DNA from: HyVt-337 sp964428895
GTDB taxonomy: Bacteria; Planctomycetota; Phycisphaerae; SM23-33
Direction of reading: 5' to 3'
Length of the DNA stretch: 8,658 nucleotides
NCBI GenBank assembly: GCA_964428895.1
Contig: CAYRZU010000098.1
Span: 1-8,658 of the forward strand
In this document: piece after piece, positions 7,034 to 8,658 of the stretch
How the letters are laid out: each line of letters begins with the position of its first letter
How positions within the stretch are numbered: the first letter of the stretch is position 1
Translations under genes and position numbers: made by a program
The notes under the pieces: generated by a model
Told to the model about the DNA's origin: nothing
The model's input: only the letters and a program-made list of their open reading frames with translations
Database searches by the model: none

Positions 7034-7276
7034 TCAGCTCTCCACGAACGGCGGTGCGTCGAGGTTGACCGGTTCGATAGCGGTGACCTCCACAATTCGG
7101 CGGATCTGCGGGCCCAGGCGGTGGGCGACGTCATCGGCGGCGTCGATGGTCAGGTCGAGTCGTCCGTCGGCGGCATGCATGGCCCGGACCTGGCCTCCCA
7201 GACGAATCACCAACAGCAGCAAGCGGGGCAGGACTGTCATCCGCCGCACCTGGATGTCAAACCGAAGAGAGGTCAT
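7034..7276 (-). CDS. Small ACT-domain protein, probable acetolactate synthase regulatory subunit (IlvM-like)
   Basis: This 80-residue protein is probably the small subunit of acetolactate synthase, encoded beside IlvB. It has no transmembrane or signal segment. Its pattern fits one ACT fold (beta-alpha-beta-beta-alpha-beta): a strand near 5-10, a leucine-rich helix VLPRLLLLVIRLGG (15-28), strands near 29-33 and 39-44, a second helix near 47-59, and a last strand IVEVTAIEP (61-69). This resembles the ~87-residue IlvM of E. coli AHAS II rather than the ~160-residue IlvH/IlvN, which carry a further C-terminal domain. The Asn/Gly turn typical of valine-binding IlvH/IlvN domains is not obvious; RRMTVLPRL occupies that place. 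The ATG overlaps the ilvB TGA (ATGA), GGAGG lies 7 bases upstream, and leuC starts 2 bases after the TGA. Gene reality is strong from spacing and RBS. Function rests on fold pattern and context; another ACT-type regulator is possible. Confidence 0.8.
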   Translation of the reverse strand: MTSLRFDIQVRRMTVLPRLLLLVIRLGGQVRAMHAADGRLDLTIDAADDVAHRLGPQIRRIVEVTAIEPVNLDAPPFVES

Positions 7277-8658
7277 GGGGCTTCCTCCATCATCTGGTCA
7301 ATGCCGACGCCGGGCGAGACCATCGGGAAGACATTTTCTTCGGGCGTGCAGAGGCAGTGGCACAGGGCCGGAGCGTCGCTAGACCACCAGGCGCCCAGGG
7401 TTGCGCGGATATCCTTGGGGTCGCTGAGCGTGAACGCCTCGACCCCAAACACGCGGGCCAGCGCCGCGAAGTCCGGGTTGTCGGCCATCACCGTTCCGCT
7501 GTAGCGGTGATTGAAGAACAGCTCCTGCCACTGGCGGACCATGCCCAGGAAGTGATTGTCCAGGACCAGGACCTTCACGGGCAGGCCCAGGCGGGCGACG
7601 GTGACCAATTCCATCGCAGCCATTTGGAATCCGCCGTCGCCGACAACGGCCAGGGCCTTTTGGCCCGGATTGGCCAGGGCAGCGCCGATGGCGGCGGGGA
7701 AGCCGTACCCCATCGTGCCGGCCCCGCCGGAGGACAGGAACTTTCGGGGTGAGTCGACCACCACGCGCTGGCAGGTCCACATCTGGTTTTGGCCTACGTC
7801 GGTGGTCACAATGTGACTCGTGCCGATCATTTCGAATACGTCGTCCAGGATGCGCTGGGGCTGGACGACGTCGTCGCGATCGGCCGGCGGCAGGGCCAAC
7901 CCGGTCCGGACAGCCATGCATTCGGCCCGCCAGGCGGTGAAGGGCTCGACGGGCTCTTCGGCCAGCAGCTCGCACCACGCCTCCATCGCGTGTTGGAGGT
8001 CGGCGTGGACCGATACCCAGGGCCGAACGATCTTGCCAAGTTCGGCTGAGTCGATGTCGATGTGAACGACCTTGGCGTCGGGGGCGAATCGGTCGACCTT
8101 GCCGGTGACGCGGTCATCCATTCGCATGCCGCAGGCGATCAGGAGGTCGCACTTGCAGATCGCTTCGTTTGTCCGCCACAGGCCGTGCACGCCGGCCATG
8201 CCGAGTCGGCCGGGGTAGCCCAGGTCGGGCGCGCCCGTGCCTTGTAGCGTGTTGGCGACGGGTAACTCGGTCAGTTCGCACCATTTCCGGAAGATCTTGG
8301 CGGCCTCGGGGTCGCGACAGCCGCCGCCGATGATGCAGACGGGTCGCTTGGCCGAAGCCAGCAGGGAGTGGGCCTCGGCGAGCTTGGCCGGGTCCAGCGT
8401 CGGGACTGGGGTATAGCCCGGCAGGGAGGTAATCGTGGGTGTGGGCTTGTCGGTTTCGTCGATCTGGGCATTTCGACAGAGGTCGATCAGCACGGGCCCG
8501 GGTCGGCCGCTGGTGGCGACATAGATGGCCTCGGCGATCATCTCGGGCAGTTCCTCGACGTCGCGGGCCTGGAACGCCTGCTTGGTCATGGCGCTGACCA
8601 TGGCGAAGATGTCGGCTTCCTGGAAGGCGTCCGAGCCGAGGAAGTCGGCGGGCACCTG
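7273..8658 (-). CDS. ilvB: Acetolactate synthase large subunit (IlvB), 5' end outside the window
   Basis: This is the last 461 residues of the catalytic subunit of acetohydroxyacid synthase, a ThDP/FAD enzyme. It joins pyruvate to pyruvate (valine, leucine) or to 2-oxobutyrate (isoleucine). The frame is open to the window edge; the GTG at 8655 is internal (QVPADFLGSDAFQEAD). Roughly the first 100-120 residues, including the catalytic glutamate, lie outside. Seen in order (residues from the edge) are ATSGRPGPVLIDL near 48-60, a FAD-region LGMAGVHG near 152-159, GMRMDDRVTGKVDRFAPDAK near 177-196, and DVGQNQMW near 287-294. MGYGFPAAIGA follows near 316-326, then the ThDP motif from VVGDGGFQM to LDNHFLGMVRQWQ near 338-378, with metal ligands D341 and N368. 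The C-terminal PEENVFPMV is typical of AHAS and argues against other ThDP enzymes. The TGA overlaps the ATG of the small ACT gene, as expected for large and small AHAS subunits. Confidence 0.95.
   Translation of the reverse strand, partial: QVPADFLGSDAFQEADIFAMVSAMTKQAFQARDVEELPEMIAEAIYVATSGRPGPVLIDLCRNAQIDETDKPTPTITSLPGYTPVPTLDPAKLAEAHSLLASAKRPVCIIGGGCRDPEAAKIFRKWCELTELPVANTLQGTGAPDLGYPGRLGMAGVHGLWRTNEAICKCDLLIACGMRMDDRVTGKVDRFAPDAKVVHIDIDSAELGKIVRPWVSVHADLQHAMEAWCELLAEEPVEPFTAWRAECMAVRTGLALPPADRDDVVQPQRILDDVFEMIGTSHIVTTDVGQNQMWTCQRVVVDSPRKFLSSGGAGTMGYGFPAAIGAALANPGQKALAVVGDGGFQMAAMELVTVARLGLPVKVLVLDNHFLGMVRQWQELFFNHRYSGTVMADNPDFAALARVFGVEAFTLSDPKDIRATLGAWWSSDAPALCHCLCTPEENVFPMVSPGVGIDQMMEEAP
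7284..7288 (-). promoter_or_regulatory. Ribosome binding site of the IlvM-like gene
   Basis: The minus strand reads GGAGG, continued by AAG, 7 bases before the ATG at 7276, within the last codons of ilvB. It is one of the strongest Shine-Dalgarno matches in the window and supports the small ORF as a real gene. Confidence 0.75.

Noticed and set aside
8653..8655. A GTG as the start of ilvB
   Set aside because: It falls in the middle of the conserved QVP...GTDAFQE-type region of acetolactate synthase. The gene continues past the window edge.

Overview
The window comes from a GC-rich bacterial chromosome and is almost entirely coding. Two biosynthetic gene groups meet tail to tail. No stretch over 300 bases lacks a gene; the longest gap between genes is about 25 bases. 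I see no mobile element, CRISPR array, tRNA or rRNA, and no prophage or plasmid signature. The organism cannot be fixed from this stretch. A fused CysNC plus a clustered ilv/leu operon carrying a citramalate synthase fits several environmental lineages. From memory, the divergent CysC-like tail recalls planctomycete-type CysNC proteins, but this is a low-confidence inference.

Plus strand, bases 1-2397, sulfate activation. The 3' end of cysD (ATP sulfurylase small subunit) is followed, with no spacer, by a complete 637-residue CysN-CysC fusion. The CysN GTPase half has all its G motifs. The APS-kinase half keeps its P-loop but has lost or changed many residues that are near-invariant in APS kinases, so its activity is in doubt.

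Minus strand, bases 8658 down to 2401, branched-chain amino acid synthesis. In transcription order the genes are ilvB (5' end outside the window), a small single-ACT-domain protein resembling IlvM, leuC, leuD, cimA and leuB. Spacing is very tight: ATGA overlaps at ilvB/ilvM-like and leuD/cimA, and gaps of 2, 17 and 25 bases elsewhere, with a Shine-Dalgarno-like sequence before each visible start.

Together the minus-strand genes can cover the threonine-independent route to isoleucine. CimA joins pyruvate and acetyl-CoA to citramalate, LeuCD isomerises it, LeuB oxidises it to 2-oxobutyrate, and acetolactate synthase (IlvB plus small subunit) joins that to pyruvate. LeuCD and LeuB would also serve leucine synthesis, but no leuA, ilvC, ilvD or transaminase gene lies in the window. 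Promoters for both groups must lie outside it. Only 3 bases separate the two facing stop codons, and no convincing terminator is visible between them.

Nothing here amounts to a wholly new system. The points most worth a second look are the degenerate APS-kinase domain, the very small ACT protein, the self-contained citramalate operon, and the terminator-free convergent junction.
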